A stretch of 59,633 nucleotides of DNA from NCBI GenBank assembly GCA_934096735.1, contig CAKOMS010000004.1, forward strand, positions 1 through 59,633, in the 5' to 3' direction. Positions within the stretch are counted from its first letter, which is position 1, and every line of letters begins with the position of its first letter. Below the pieces are notes generated by a model. That model had not been told where the DNA came from and did no database searches. It saw only the letters and a program-made list of their open reading frames with translations. Below are positions 51,227 to 59,492 of the stretch, piece after piece. Source of the DNA: an uncultured Bacilli bacterium. Lineage in GTDB: Bacteria; Bacillota_I; Bacilli_A; RF39; UBA660. The position numbers were made by a program, and so were the translations under genes.

Positions 51227-51805
51227 TTATTTAATTTTTTCAAATTCATAAACTTCTAAAAGACTTTCTAAATCATCAGCCTTTAAATCAGTATCTCTTA
51301 CTCCATTAAGTATATTTCTATCAAGTATTTGTCCATCTTTTACAAATATTATCGCAGGCACTCTACTTAATTTTACTCCAAGTTTTTCATTAACATAATC
51401 TAAATATTCAGAATTATTCTCTTTTAAATCAGTAATATCAACATAATAAAATATATCATTAATTTTATATTTATCTATAACTCTTTTTAAATCTTTTTCT
51501 AAATTATATATTTTTTCATCTTTTCTATAACTTACATATATAAAATAAGAACTTGGAGCATCTTGTACAACTTGTTTAAAAGAACCATCAAGTTCTAAAC
51601 TAGATGTAACAGTATTTGATTCAATAAGATAACTATTAAGTATTTTTTCCTGTTTTCTTACATTAATCCAAGCAAATATATAGAATGTCAAAAGTATACT
51701 ACCAACAAGTATTAAGAAAGCATATATATAATTAACTTTTGGAACTTTCTTTAACTCTTCACTTTTTTTAATAATTTTCTTCGTAGTTTTTGTAGCCTTT
51801 TTCAT
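51227..51805 (-). CDS. membrane-anchored thioredoxin-like protein lacking CxxC
   Basis: 192-aa protein: a Lys-rich cytoplasmic N-terminus, one membrane segment (YIYAFLILVGSILLTFYIFAW), then a thioredoxin-fold domain outside. The cis-proline region is visible (RVPAIIFVKDGQ), and the strand-helix order fits. Where thioredoxins have CxxC, this has SYRKDEK, and the whole protein has no cysteine. So it cannot do disulfide exchange itself; a chaperone-like or scaffolding role is possible. Start at 51805 is the most likely of several nearby ATGs. Confidence 0.7.
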   Translation of the reverse strand: MKKATKTTKKIIKKSEELKKVPKVNYIYAFLILVGSILLTFYIFAWINVRKQEKILNSYLIESNTVTSSLELDGSFKQVVQDAPSSYFIYVSYRKDEKIYNLEKDLKRVIDKYKINDIFYYVDITDLKENNSEYLDYVNEKLGVKLSRVPAIIFVKDGQILDRNILNGVRDTDLKADDLESLLEVYEFEKIK

Positions 51806-51901
51806 ATTCACCATATCCTCATTCATATTTTATCATAACTATATAATTATTTTAATTTATAATTACCAATATTTGTAAACAAAAAGTAAAGAAGAATCAA
51901 A

Positions 51902-54151
51902 CTACTCTTCTTCATCACTTTTTAACTTCTTTAAAACTTCTCTAGGTTTAGATCCATTTTGAGGTCCTACTATTCCTCTTGCTTCTAATAAATCTATCAT
52001 TCTAGCAGCTCTATTAAATCCAAATCTAAACTTTCTTTGAATTAAAGATGCACTAATCTTACCAGTTGAAATAGCAAACTCAACTACTTCATTATACATA
52101 GGATCATCATATCCATCACTACCATTACCACTTCCAGAAGAACTATTTGAAGTAGCAGTTTGTAAACTTATATCTTCATCATATTTAGCAGTACCTTGCT
52201 TACATACATAATTAATAAGTCTATTAATTTCATCATCAGATATAAAACATCCTTGAATTCTCTCAGGAGTATTTTCTCCCATCGGTAAAAATAACATATC
52301 TCCTTTACCTAAAAGCTTTTCAGCTCCAGCCATATCAAGTGCAGTTCTAGAATCAATTTGACTTGCTACAGCAAAACATATTCTAGATGGAATATTTGCT
52401 TTTACTACACCAGTAATAACATCTGTTGATGGTCTTTGAGTCGCTACTATTAAATGAATTCCTGCAGCTCTAGCCATTTGAGTAATTCTCATAATTGAAT
52501 CTTCTACTTCTTTTGATGCAACTAACATTAAATCTGCAAGTTCATCGATAATTACAACAATATAAGGCATCTTACTTATAGGACTATCTGGATTTTTTCT
52601 ATTTTCTTTTTCAATATGTTCATTATATTCACTAATTTTTTTAACTCCTGCTTCACTAAAAGTATCATATCTTTTTTCCATTTCAGCCACAATTCTTTGT
52701 AATGTAATTGAAGCTTTTTTAGGGTCAGTTACAACTGGGCAAAGCAAATGAGGTATTCCATTATAATTTGATAACTCTACTTTTTTAGGATCCACTAATA
52801 CAAGTTTAACATCTTTAGGATTATAATTCATAAGTATAGAACAAATAATTGAATTAGTACAAACAGATTTACCACTACCAGTAGAACCTGCAACAAGTAA
52901 ATGTGGCATTTTAGTTAAATCTGCAACAATTGGCTTACCCATTAAATTCTTTCCTAAAGTAACCATTATTCCATATTTATCTTTATCTGCATTGTTAGAA
53001 GCAAGTATTTCTCTAAAAGCAACTGCACTAATATTTTCATTAGGTATTTCTATACCAATAGTACTCTTTCCTGGTATAGGAGCCTGTATTCTTACATCTT
53101 TTGCAGCAAGTGCTAAAGCAATTTCTTTATTTATTGAAAGAATTCTACTAACCTTTGTTCCAGCAGGTACAACTATTTCATATTGTGTAACAGCAGGACC
53201 TATATGAATCTCAACGACTTTTGCAGATATTTGAAAATCTTTTAATACTTTTTCAAGTATTGTTTTATTATTAAGAGTATAACTATCATTAACATTCTTT
53301 TTATTATTTTTTATTTCATTTAATAGTGATAATGGTGGAAGTTTATAAGAACTTAAATTATTATCACTACTAGTATCCGGAATAACAATTGGTTCTTTAA
53401 CTTCAACTTCACTCATTACATTTTTATTTCTAACTTCTTCTAAACTTGTAATAATAACTGGTTCATTTTTTTCAACAGTTTCATATTTTTCTGGAATTTT
53501 TTTAACTTCTTCTTCAACTTCAACATTTTCATCTTCTGAAGAAATTTGTGCTTCTCTAATTCTTTCTCTTTTAACAAATGATTTAATTTTACTAAATACA
53601 TCATCAAGAGTAATATTAAGCAACATTATAAGTCCAAAAATAAATACCACAGATAACACTACAATCGTACCAGTCTTAGCAAAAAGAAAATATAAACCTG
53701 ATAAAAAAACTGCTCCAACAAGTCCACCACCTATAGCAATTGAAGTGTCGCCTGAATTAAGTATTGAATTAGATACATCAATTGTATTTATTCTATCCAT
53801 AAACATATCAAATGTCATTTTAAGTATTTCAGAAGGACTTCCAATTTTATCTAAAAAAGTAAAATGACTAGCAACTAAAATAACAATCACTATTAAATAA
53901 AAACCAATAAGTTTTGATGAAAAAAATCTTGGCATCTTTCTTTTTAAAAGCATATATAAACCAATAAATAAAATATATATTACAAATACTATCCACCAAG
54001 AACCAAATAAAAACATAGCAAATTCTTTAATAATAGTACCAACATAACCAAATCCAAAACCGATAATTCCAATTAAAACAAGAATCAAACCAGTTAATTC
54101 TACACTCATACCAACACTATTACTATCTTTTGATTTCTTTCTCTTTGCCAT
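51902..54151 (-). CDS. ftsK: DNA translocase FtsK/SpoIIIE
   Basis: Septum-bound hexameric motor that pumps DNA at division or into the forespore. 749 aa: four or five N-terminal membrane segments (to about residue 190), a short charged linker, the RecA-like motor with Walker A (AGSTGSGKSVCTN, about residue 420) and Walker B (VVIIDELADLM), and a C-terminal gamma domain that reads KOPS/SRS (VEFAISTGKISASLIQRKFRFGFNRAARMIDLLE). The short linker is closer to SpoIIIE than to E. coli FtsK. One such protein may serve both tasks here. Confidence 0.96.
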   Translation of the reverse strand: MAKRKKSKDSNSVGMSVELTGLILVLIGIIGFGFGYVGTIIKEFAMFLFGSWWIVFVIYILFIGLYMLLKRKMPRFFSSKLIGFYLIVIVILVASHFTFLDKIGSPSEILKMTFDMFMDRINTIDVSNSILNSGDTSIAIGGGLVGAVFLSGLYFLFAKTGTIVVLSVVFIFGLIMLLNITLDDVFSKIKSFVKRERIREAQISSEDENVEVEEEVKKIPEKYETVEKNEPVIITSLEEVRNKNVMSEVEVKEPIVIPDTSSDNNLSSYKLPPLSLLNEIKNNKKNVNDSYTLNNKTILEKVLKDFQISAKVVEIHIGPAVTQYEIVVPAGTKVSRILSINKEIALALAAKDVRIQAPIPGKSTIGIEIPNENISAVAFREILASNNADKDKYGIMVTLGKNLMGKPIVADLTKMPHLLVAGSTGSGKSVCTNSIICSILMNYNPKDVKLVLVDPKKVELSNYNGIPHLLCPVVTDPKKASITLQRIVAEMEKRYDTFSEAGVKKISEYNEHIEKENRKNPDSPISKMPYIVVIIDELADLMLVASKEVEDSIMRITQMARAAGIHLIVATQRPSTDVITGVVKANIPSRICFAVASQIDSRTALDMAGAEKLLGKGDMLFLPMGENTPERIQGCFISDDEINRLINYVCKQGTAKYDEDISLQTATSNSSSGSGNGSDGYDDPMYNEVVEFAISTGKISASLIQRKFRFGFNRAARMIDLLEARGIVGPQNGSKPREVLKKLKSDEEE

Positions 54152-54167
54152 ATTTACCACCATATTC

Positions 54168-54196
54168 ATTATAAACTATTATTGTTTTTTTGACAA
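54168..54196 (-). promoter_or_regulatory. ftsK promoter
   Basis: Minus-strand TTGTCA (54191-54196), 17-bp spacer, TATAAT (54168-54173). Its -35 box coincides with that of the divergent trmL promoter. Confidence 0.75.
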
Positions 54197-54218
54197 TTAA
54201 TTCTAAAAATTATATAAT
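54190..54218 (+). promoter_or_regulatory. trmL promoter
   Basis: Plus-strand TTGACA (54190-54195), 17-bp spacer, TATAAT (54213-54218): near-perfect vegetative promoter that shares its -35 bases with the ftsK promoter. Confidence 0.85.
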
Positions 54219-54239
54219 TATTTTTACGGATGTGATGTT

Positions 54240-54749
54240 ATGATAAATGTTGTATTATTTGAACCAGAAATACCTACAAATACTGGTAATATCATGAGAA
54301 CTTGTATTGCTACCAATACAAAATTACACTTAATTAAACCACTTGGATTCTCATTAGATAGTAAGTATGTAAAAAGAAGCGGAGTTAACTATATAGATAA
54401 ATGTAATTATGAAGTCTATGAAAATATTGATGACTTCTTCAGTAAAAATAAGGGTGAATATTATTTTTTAACAAGATATGGACATAAACCTCACACTACC
54501 TTTGATTACAGTGATAAAGAAAAAAATATTTATTTCTTCTTTGGAAAAGAATCAACTGGAATACCACCAAAAATATTAAAACCATATATAGATAGATGTG
54601 CAAGAATTCCAATGACTAGTAATGTTCGTGCCCTTAATCTATCAAATACTGTTGCAATAGTAGTTTATGAAGCATTAAGACAACAAAATTATCCAAATCT
54701 TTTATTTGATGAACCACACAAATCAAAAACTTTTATAGAAGAAAATTAA
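54240..54749 (+). CDS. trmL: tRNA (cytidine/uridine34-2'-O)-methyltransferase TrmL
   Basis: SPOUT methyltransferase of the wobble base in tRNA-Leu species. The 169-aa product has the N-terminal VVLFEPEIPTNTGNIMRTC, FFGKESTGIP and the knotted C-terminal RIPMTSNVRALNLSNTVAIVVYEALRQ, all typical of TrmL/CspR. The ATG follows a GATGTGATG region; no strong ribosome-binding site. Its tRNA-Leu substrate class includes the tRNA at 22045 only in principle. Confidence 0.95.
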   Translation: MINVVLFEPEIPTNTGNIMRTCIATNTKLHLIKPLGFSLDSKYVKRSGVNYIDKCNYEVYENIDDFFSKNKGEYYFLTRYGHKPHTTFDYSDKEKNIYFFFGKESTGIPPKILKPYIDRCARIPMTSNVRALNLSNTVAIVVYEALRQQNYPNLLFDEPHKSKTFIEEN

Positions 54750-54750
54750 A

Positions 54751-54771
54751 ACGGCATAAGCCGCTTTTTTT
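54751..54771. terminator. terminator between trmL and the dacF remnant
   Basis: CGGC / GCCG stem with ATAA loop and T7 on the plus strand; A-rich flank on the other side allows bidirectional use. Confidence 0.8.
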
Positions 54772-54772
54772 A

Positions 54773-55324
54773 TTAATCATTTATTAATTCTTTACCAGAT
54801 AAAAGTATTTTTAAGTTTCTTTTAAAATAATCCCATAAATTTGCTTTTTTAATACTTTCTTCAACTGTAATTCCAACCTCTTTTATTTTTTTCCCTTCAT
54901 TATCAATAACTTCTGCTACTCCAACCTTTTCTCCTTTTTTTACTGGAGCCTTAACTTTTTTAACTTTTAAATTAATAGTATATTCTTTTTTACTATCATT
55001 AACATTTAATAATTCTTCTGCATCTTCCATAAGTATTAAATTAACTTTTTCTACTTTTCCTCTTTCAACTCTAACTGTATCTATAACTTTTCCTTTTTTA
55101 TAAATAACATCTAACTTATAAGAATTAAAACCATAATTTAACATCTTTACTGTATCAATTGTTCTATTATCGGGTGTATCAACACCCATAACTACACTTA
55201 TAAGACGCATATCATTCTTTTTAGCGGTAGCAGTAAGACAATATCCAGCACTACCTGTAAAACCAGTTTTAAGTCCATCTACATCTTCGTAAAACCTTAC
55301 AAGTTTATTAGTATGTGAATAAAG
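54773..55324 (-). pseudogene. 5'-truncated D-Ala-D-Ala carboxypeptidase (DacF/PBP5-like)
   Basis: The open frame runs back to 55324 and reads HTNKLVRF, then DGLKTGFTGSAGYC, before the in-frame ATG at 55210. This is the KTG-containing end of an S11 D,D-carboxypeptidase, followed by an intact PBP5-type C-terminal beta domain and a short amphipathic tail (WDYFKRNLKILL). The N-terminal part with the SxxK and SxN catalytic motifs (about 220 residues) is missing: an in-frame TAG precedes it, and no related frame lies upstream before the next gene. Without the active-site Ser it cannot be a working carboxypeptidase. A protein starting at 55210 could still be made, but it lacks a signal peptide. Confidence 0.8.
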
Positions 55325-55432
55325 CTATAATAATAGATATCATCTATTAAAATGAGTTATTCTTTTTTTACTCATATTTTTTTAAAGTAGACTCAAAGTA
55401 ATCATAAATAATAAACTTTCAAATTATTACTT
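55325..55432. other. AT-rich junction next to the dacF break
   Basis: No coding signal. It contains an inverted repeat, ATGAGT/ACTCAT with a 12-nt loop (about 55352-55375), followed by T-rich sequence in the minus direction that may terminate the nuclease gene at 55433. This is the segment that replaces the missing dacF 5' part. Confidence 0.5.
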
Positions 55433-56446
55433 TTACTTAAATATTTCTAAATAATTACCAATATCATAATTATCTAAATTAATTGCTTTTATTCTACATT
55501 TCAACATTTTTTCGCCAATATCTTTAACTTCTATTTTATATTTAATACCTTTATCTATTTTAAAAGCATAATAACAAGCATAATCACTAGAAATATATCC
55601 TATATGATTATTATCTTTATCTAATACTTTTATAGCATTATTATCAAAAGTATTATCTAACTCTCTAACAACATATAATTCATCATCAATATTTAATCTA
55701 TCCACATATTTTTTTCTATCTTTAATATTTATCCCAACTACATTAATATAACCTACTAAAGTATTTGAAGAATTTTCCCAACTTGGAATCAAATAACTAT
55801 ATTTTTTTTCTAATAAATAATAAATATCATTATCAATAACTACTATCTTTTCATTAGGATATAATTCTTTAAAACGTTTCATATTTTGTAAACTTCTATA
55901 ATCTAAATTACCTTTAACTTCAATTAAAGTTCCATCACTTAAAACAAAATCCGGAACATAAGAAAAAGACATATACTTATAATCACATTCATTTTTATCC
56001 AAAATAAATTTTTTACTCTCATATTTATAATCTATTTTTAAATAATTAAATATACGAATAACATTAGCTTCCCACGAAGACATAACATCTTTTTTAATAT
56101 CTACTCTATTACCTTTTTTAAAATTAGTTTCAGTTTTATTATTAACTATATCTTTTCTATTAATAACTTCATAATAATCACATTTCGGATAATTAGCACA
56201 AACAATAATGTCTCCAAACTTTATATTATTTATTAATAATTTTTTTCCACACTTTGGACAATTCTTATTTTCATAAACTACAGGTTTATTTTTACTAGTA
56301 TACTTACAATTTAAACATTGATATAATTTAAAACCCAATTTATTTCTAATAACTTTCATATTTCCATTACATCTTGGACAAAAAACATCATTTGTTTTTT
56401 TATCTTCATCATCTACATGCACTACTTGAATATCATTATATCTCAT
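55433..56446 (-). CDS. zinc-ribbon / PD-(D/E)XK nuclease / HIRAN protein
   Basis: 337-aa cytoplasmic protein with three modules. (1) Two C4 zinc ribbons of topoisomerase-I type: C23/C26/C44/C47 and C63/C66/C83/C89 (FCPRCNGNMKVIRNKLGF; NCPKCGKKLLI...CANYPKCDYYE). (2) A PD-(D/E)XK nuclease-like domain at about 122-215, with E126, PD at 165-166 and ExK at 176-178 (LIEVKGNLDY). (3) A HIRAN domain at about 232-325 (VVGIN, RELDNTFDNNAIKVLD, HIGYISSD), a module that binds DNA 3' ends or stalled forks in HLTF/Rad5. The combination points to recognition and cutting of damaged or foreign DNA. Not a family I know by name; located in an accessory-looking region. Confidence 0.8.
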   Translation of the reverse strand: MRYNDIQVVHVDDEDKKTNDVFCPRCNGNMKVIRNKLGFKLYQCLNCKYTSKNKPVVYENKNCPKCGKKLLINNIKFGDIIVCANYPKCDYYEVINRKDIVNNKTETNFKKGNRVDIKKDVMSSWEANVIRIFNYLKIDYKYESKKFILDKNECDYKYMSFSYVPDFVLSDGTLIEVKGNLDYRSLQNMKRFKELYPNEKIVVIDNDIYYLLEKKYSYLIPSWENSSNTLVGYINVVGINIKDRKKYVDRLNIDDELYVVRELDNTFDNNAIKVLDKDNNHIGYISSDYACYYAFKIDKGIKYKIEVKDIGEKMLKCRIKAINLDNYDIGNYLEIFK

Positions 56447-56468
56447 TAAATTACCTCAACATCTCTTA

Positions 56469-57035
56469 CTATTTATAAAATCTTAATACTTGATATTGAT
56501 AAGTATCATTATTATCTAAATATCCTACAGAAATACCTTTACCATTATTAGAAGTTTTACCAGATGTAGATTTTTCTTTAGCTTCTTTTATTAATTCATC
56601 AATTTCTTCATCAGTAATACTACTATTATTAGCTTTAATTAAATACTTAGTATAGTCAATTACATTTTTTTCATACTCACTATTTTTTTGAACAAAAATA
56701 AGCATATAATCCACTATTTCAGTTTCTTTATTACCAGTAAATTTTTTAGGAACAACTACTAAAGAAACACCTTCATATAAACCATACCAATATTGATTAT
56801 TACTTACAGTTAAATAATCTAATGAAGCTTTATTTAACGAAGTATTATTCAATACTTCAGTATTAAACTTAGCAACTAAAACATCAACAGTTTCTTCCTG
56901 AACAAAACCATATTTATTTTGTGATTCTTCCAAATCATTTTTAGTATCATTTAAATTAGACTTACCACATCCAGTTATTCCAAATACCATAACTCCACAC
57001 ATTAAAATAATAAATATTAATTTTTTCACAATCAT
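56469..57035 (-). CDS. lipoprotein, unknown
   Basis: 188-aa protein with a lipoprotein signal peptide: KKLIFIILMCGVMVFGITGC, where the last Cys would be lipidated. The mature part is Asn/Lys/Glu-rich with some hydrophobic strands (YGLYEGVSLVVVPKKF, VDYMLIFVQKN) and ends in LRFYK. No domain recognised. The start at 57035 follows GGAG; ATGs at 57044 and 57056 are alternatives. Confidence 0.65.
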   Translation of the reverse strand: MIVKKLIFIILMCGVMVFGITGCGKSNLNDTKNDLEESQNKYGFVQEETVDVLVAKFNTEVLNNTSLNKASLDYLTVSNNQYWYGLYEGVSLVVVPKKFTGNKETEIVDYMLIFVQKNSEYEKNVIDYTKYLIKANNSSITDEEIDELIKEAKEKSTSGKTSNNGKGISVGYLDNNDTYQYQVLRFYK

Positions 57036-57126
57036 CTTCTCCATTCTTAAAAACAAATTATTTTAATAAATTATATCATAAAAATTTTCAAATAATAATT
57101 ATACTATATATCACAGTGACATATTT

Positions 57127-58059
57127 TTAAAATAAAGTTATTTGTTCTTCCGTAACCTTATAACTTTTTTGAACTGCTTCCACTATTTTATCATCACTTT
57201 CTACTTCTCCAATAAGTAAAGGAGATGCTGAATTATGCCTTTTTATATTTTCTAAAACATTCTTTTTATTTGTATTAGCATAACAATATCTACATAAATG
57301 TCCACAAGAATCATATGCACCAATATCATTTCCCAATAAACAACTACACCCTTCTCTTGAACCTTTAATTTTTGGATAATTTAACTTATATCCAATACTT
57401 TTTTCTACAAGACTTTTACTTCTACATCCTGAAATATTTACACCATATTCTTTTAAATAATCTTTTTCACAACAAGAATAAATTTGAATACCATATTCTT
57501 TTCCAATATTAACAAATTCTTTAACTATTATTATTTGTTCTTCTTTATTAGGAGGTCTTAAATCTGGAGCATTTATCTTAACTTTCTCATACAAATCTAA
57601 AAAACTAATTACAACATAATTTGTATAACCTTTTAATTTACTTGCAATATATTTAAAAGCATTAATATGTTCATATATACCAAAATCTTTATTAAAAAAT
57701 ATTGGATCATATCTCCATCCAACACAGTTAATTCCAAGTTTTAAAGATAACTTTTGAAAACTTTTTATAACTTCATCTTTATCTGGAACATTTAGCTCAA
57801 TGTCTTTTCCATATGGAGTAATTGTTACAAACCAAAATTGTTTATAAATATTAATTTCATCTAAATATTTAAGCATTGGTTCTGGATTTTTAGTGCAAAA
57901 CTCTAGTGAATCAACAACACTAGGATCAAGAATATATTTCATTATTAACTTTGGATAATATGGATTTCTAACATAAACGTAACCTTCTTTTATTCTAGTT
58001 ATTAACCATTTTGAATAAAAAGCTGGTATATCTGTTCTACACCCAGTATTAATTATCAT
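57127..58059 (-). CDS. DUF1848 family protein
   Basis: 310-aa protein of the DUF1848 family, beginning INTGCRTDIPAFYSKW like the family's 'SRRTDIPAFY', with GWRYDPIFF and ISFLDLY in the middle. The C-terminal SCGHLCRYCYAN has a CxxxCxxC pattern, as in radical-SAM iron-sulfur clusters, and more Cys precede it (GCSCLLG). Reaction unknown. I start at the ATG at 58059 after AAGGAT; it overlaps the end of the tag gene by 11 nt, so it is coupled to a DNA-repair gene. Confidence 0.85.
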   Translation of the reverse strand: MIINTGCRTDIPAFYSKWLITRIKEGYVYVRNPYYPKLIMKYILDPSVVDSLEFCTKNPEPMLKYLDEINIYKQFWFVTITPYGKDIELNVPDKDEVIKSFQKLSLKLGINCVGWRYDPIFFNKDFGIYEHINAFKYIASKLKGYTNYVVISFLDLYEKVKINAPDLRPPNKEEQIIIVKEFVNIGKEYGIQIYSCCEKDYLKEYGVNISGCRSKSLVEKSIGYKLNYPKIKGSREGCSCLLGNDIGAYDSCGHLCRYCYANTNKKNVLENIKRHNSASPLLIGEVESDDKIVEAVQKSYKVTEEQITLF

Positions 58060-58600
58060 AACTATCCTTATACATAAAACATTCTTTATCATGAGAATAT
58101 ATAAAACCAATAGCTTGTAAATAAGAGTAGATTATAGTATCTCCTACAAACTTCATACCTCTTTTCATTAAATCTTTAGATATAAGAGAAGAAATTTCAT
58201 TAGTAGTTTTATTAACTTCATAAATAATTTTATCTTTAGTAAATAATTTTAAATAATTATAAAAACTTCCATATTCCATTTGAATACTTTTAAATATTCT
58301 TGCATTATTAATACTTGCTACTATTTTTAATCTATTTCTTATTATCTTATCATTTAAAAGTAATTCATTTATTTTTTTATCATCATAATTAATAACTTTA
58401 TCTATATCAAAATTATCATAAGCCTCTTTAAAATATTTTCTTTTATTTAAAACACATTCCCAAGATAATCCAGCTTGAAATGATTCTAATATTAACATTT
58501 CAAACAAATAATCATCTTGATAATTCAAAACACACCATTCATTATCATGGTAATCTACATATAAAGGATTATTTAAATTACACCATGCACATCTTTTCAT
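58049..58600 (-). CDS. tag: DNA-3-methyladenine glycosylase I
   Basis: Base-excision glycosylase that removes 3-methyladenine. The 183-aa product starts MKRCAWCN, has YHDNEW and ends near SHDKECFMY: these supply the Cys-His-His-Cys zinc snap of Tag. The catalytic region is LESFQAGLSWECVLNKR. Start at 58600 gives the standard N-terminus. It lies 1 bp after an ogt remnant and is coupled to the DUF1848 gene. Alkylation-repair context. Confidence 0.93.
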   Translation of the reverse strand: MKRCAWCNLNNPLYVDYHDNEWCVLNYQDDYLFEMLILESFQAGLSWECVLNKRKYFKEAYDNFDIDKVINYDDKKINELLLNDKIIRNRLKIVASINNARIFKSIQMEYGSFYNYLKLFTKDKIIYEVNKTTNEISSLISKDLMKRGMKFVGDTIIYSYLQAIGFIYSHDKECFMYKDSYDN

Positions 58601-58601
58601 A

Positions 58602-58787
58602 CTAACCATCCATTCTTGACATAAAAAATTCATTCATATTATTTTTTTCAAGTTTTAAAAGTTCTATTTTATTATTTATTCCTCCACCATAACCAGTTAA
58701 ATTTCCATTTGAACCAACAACTCTATGACAAGGAATAATAATACATATTGGATTAAAGCCAACTGCACCACCAACAGTTTGACTCAT
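58602..58787 (-). pseudogene. 5'-truncated O6-alkylguanine-DNA alkyltransferase (Ogt)
   Basis: A 61-residue frame that matches only the C-terminal end of Ogt/MGMT: TVGGAVGFNP, the active-site PCHRVVGSNGNLTGYGGG with its acceptor Cys, and a final helix. The N-terminal domain and the first DNA-binding helix are missing. The frame is open for just 12 more codons upstream (to 58823), which show no Ogt homology, then hits TGA. Without the rest the protein is unlikely to fold. Directly upstream of tag, so it was probably part of a repair pair. Confidence 0.75.
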
Positions 58788-58901
58788 CCAATTATATTCA
58801 AATAATTTAATGAACCAATTACATCATGTAATAAATAAAATATAACACTTAAAACACCACTTAAACATAACTAATTTCTTATTTTTTTCATATTAACCAT
58901 T

Positions 58902-59069
58902 TTATTTTCTTAAATATACAAAATCTAATATAGCATAAAATATAGTATATAATATTGATGCAACTATAACCATTTTTAAATCAATATTTTTAGTAAATAA
59001 ATAATCAACTACAGTATAAATTACACCAAAAATAATCATATTTATTAAATATTTTATCCAAATTTTCAT
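58902..59069 (-). CDS. small membrane protein (55 aa)
   Basis: ATG at 59069 after an excellent GAGGTGA; the frame encodes 55 residues with two hydrophobic stretches (INMIIFGVIYTVVDYLF and VIVASILYTIFYAILDFVYL) and a basic end (LRK). No homology recognised. It fills most of the otherwise empty gap between the ogt remnant and the gene at 59098; the rest of the gap (58824-58901) shows nothing. Confidence 0.6.
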   Translation of the reverse strand: MKIWIKYLINMIIFGVIYTVVDYLFTKNIDLKMVIVASILYTIFYAILDFVYLRK

Positions 59070-59097
59070 ATTTCACCTCATAAAATTCACAAGCATA

Positions 59098-59430
59098 TTA
59101 TAACATAATTTTATTAAATATTTCTTTATTATTATTATTTATCTTATTATTATATTCCTTCATATAAGTAATCCCTTCTTCCTTATTTACTACTTCATTA
59201 TTACTTATCCCTCCCCAAACATTACTCATTAGAGTAGTACTTCTTTGCTTAACTAGATTTTCATTTCTAATGTGTTTAACATTTATTAACCCCCAATCTT
59301 TTAGTTTTCTCATCGTAACAAATATTGCCCTTGACTTAACTCCAAATAAATTAGCAAAATAAGCAATACTAGTAAAACATATATATCTATATGAATTTCT
59401 TCTTTCTAATTTATTTTTATTATATATCAT
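59098..59430 (-). CDS. winged-helix-like hypothetical protein
   Basis: 110-aa protein. The first 60 residues look like a winged helix-turn-helix (SIAYFANLFGVKSRAIFVTMRKLKDWGLINVKHI), the type seen in plasmid or phage replication and regulatory proteins. The second half is Asn/Lys-rich and low in complexity. The ribosome-binding site is poor. Could be a regulator or a fragment of a larger protein. Confidence 0.5.
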   Translation of the reverse strand: MIYNKNKLERRNSYRYICFTSIAYFANLFGVKSRAIFVTMRKLKDWGLINVKHIRNENLVKQRSTTLMSNVWGGISNNEVVNKEEGITYMKEYNNKINNNNKEIFNKIML

Positions 59431-59492
59431 CTTATTTTTTTAATTTAGTTTCACATTTTTCATATAACAAAAAAACAATATAAATTATTACA

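Noticed and set aside
58824..58901. Short hydrophobic frame upstream of the ogt remnant
   Set aside because: About 26 codons, with no start codon or ribosome-binding site; likely chance in AT-rich DNA.
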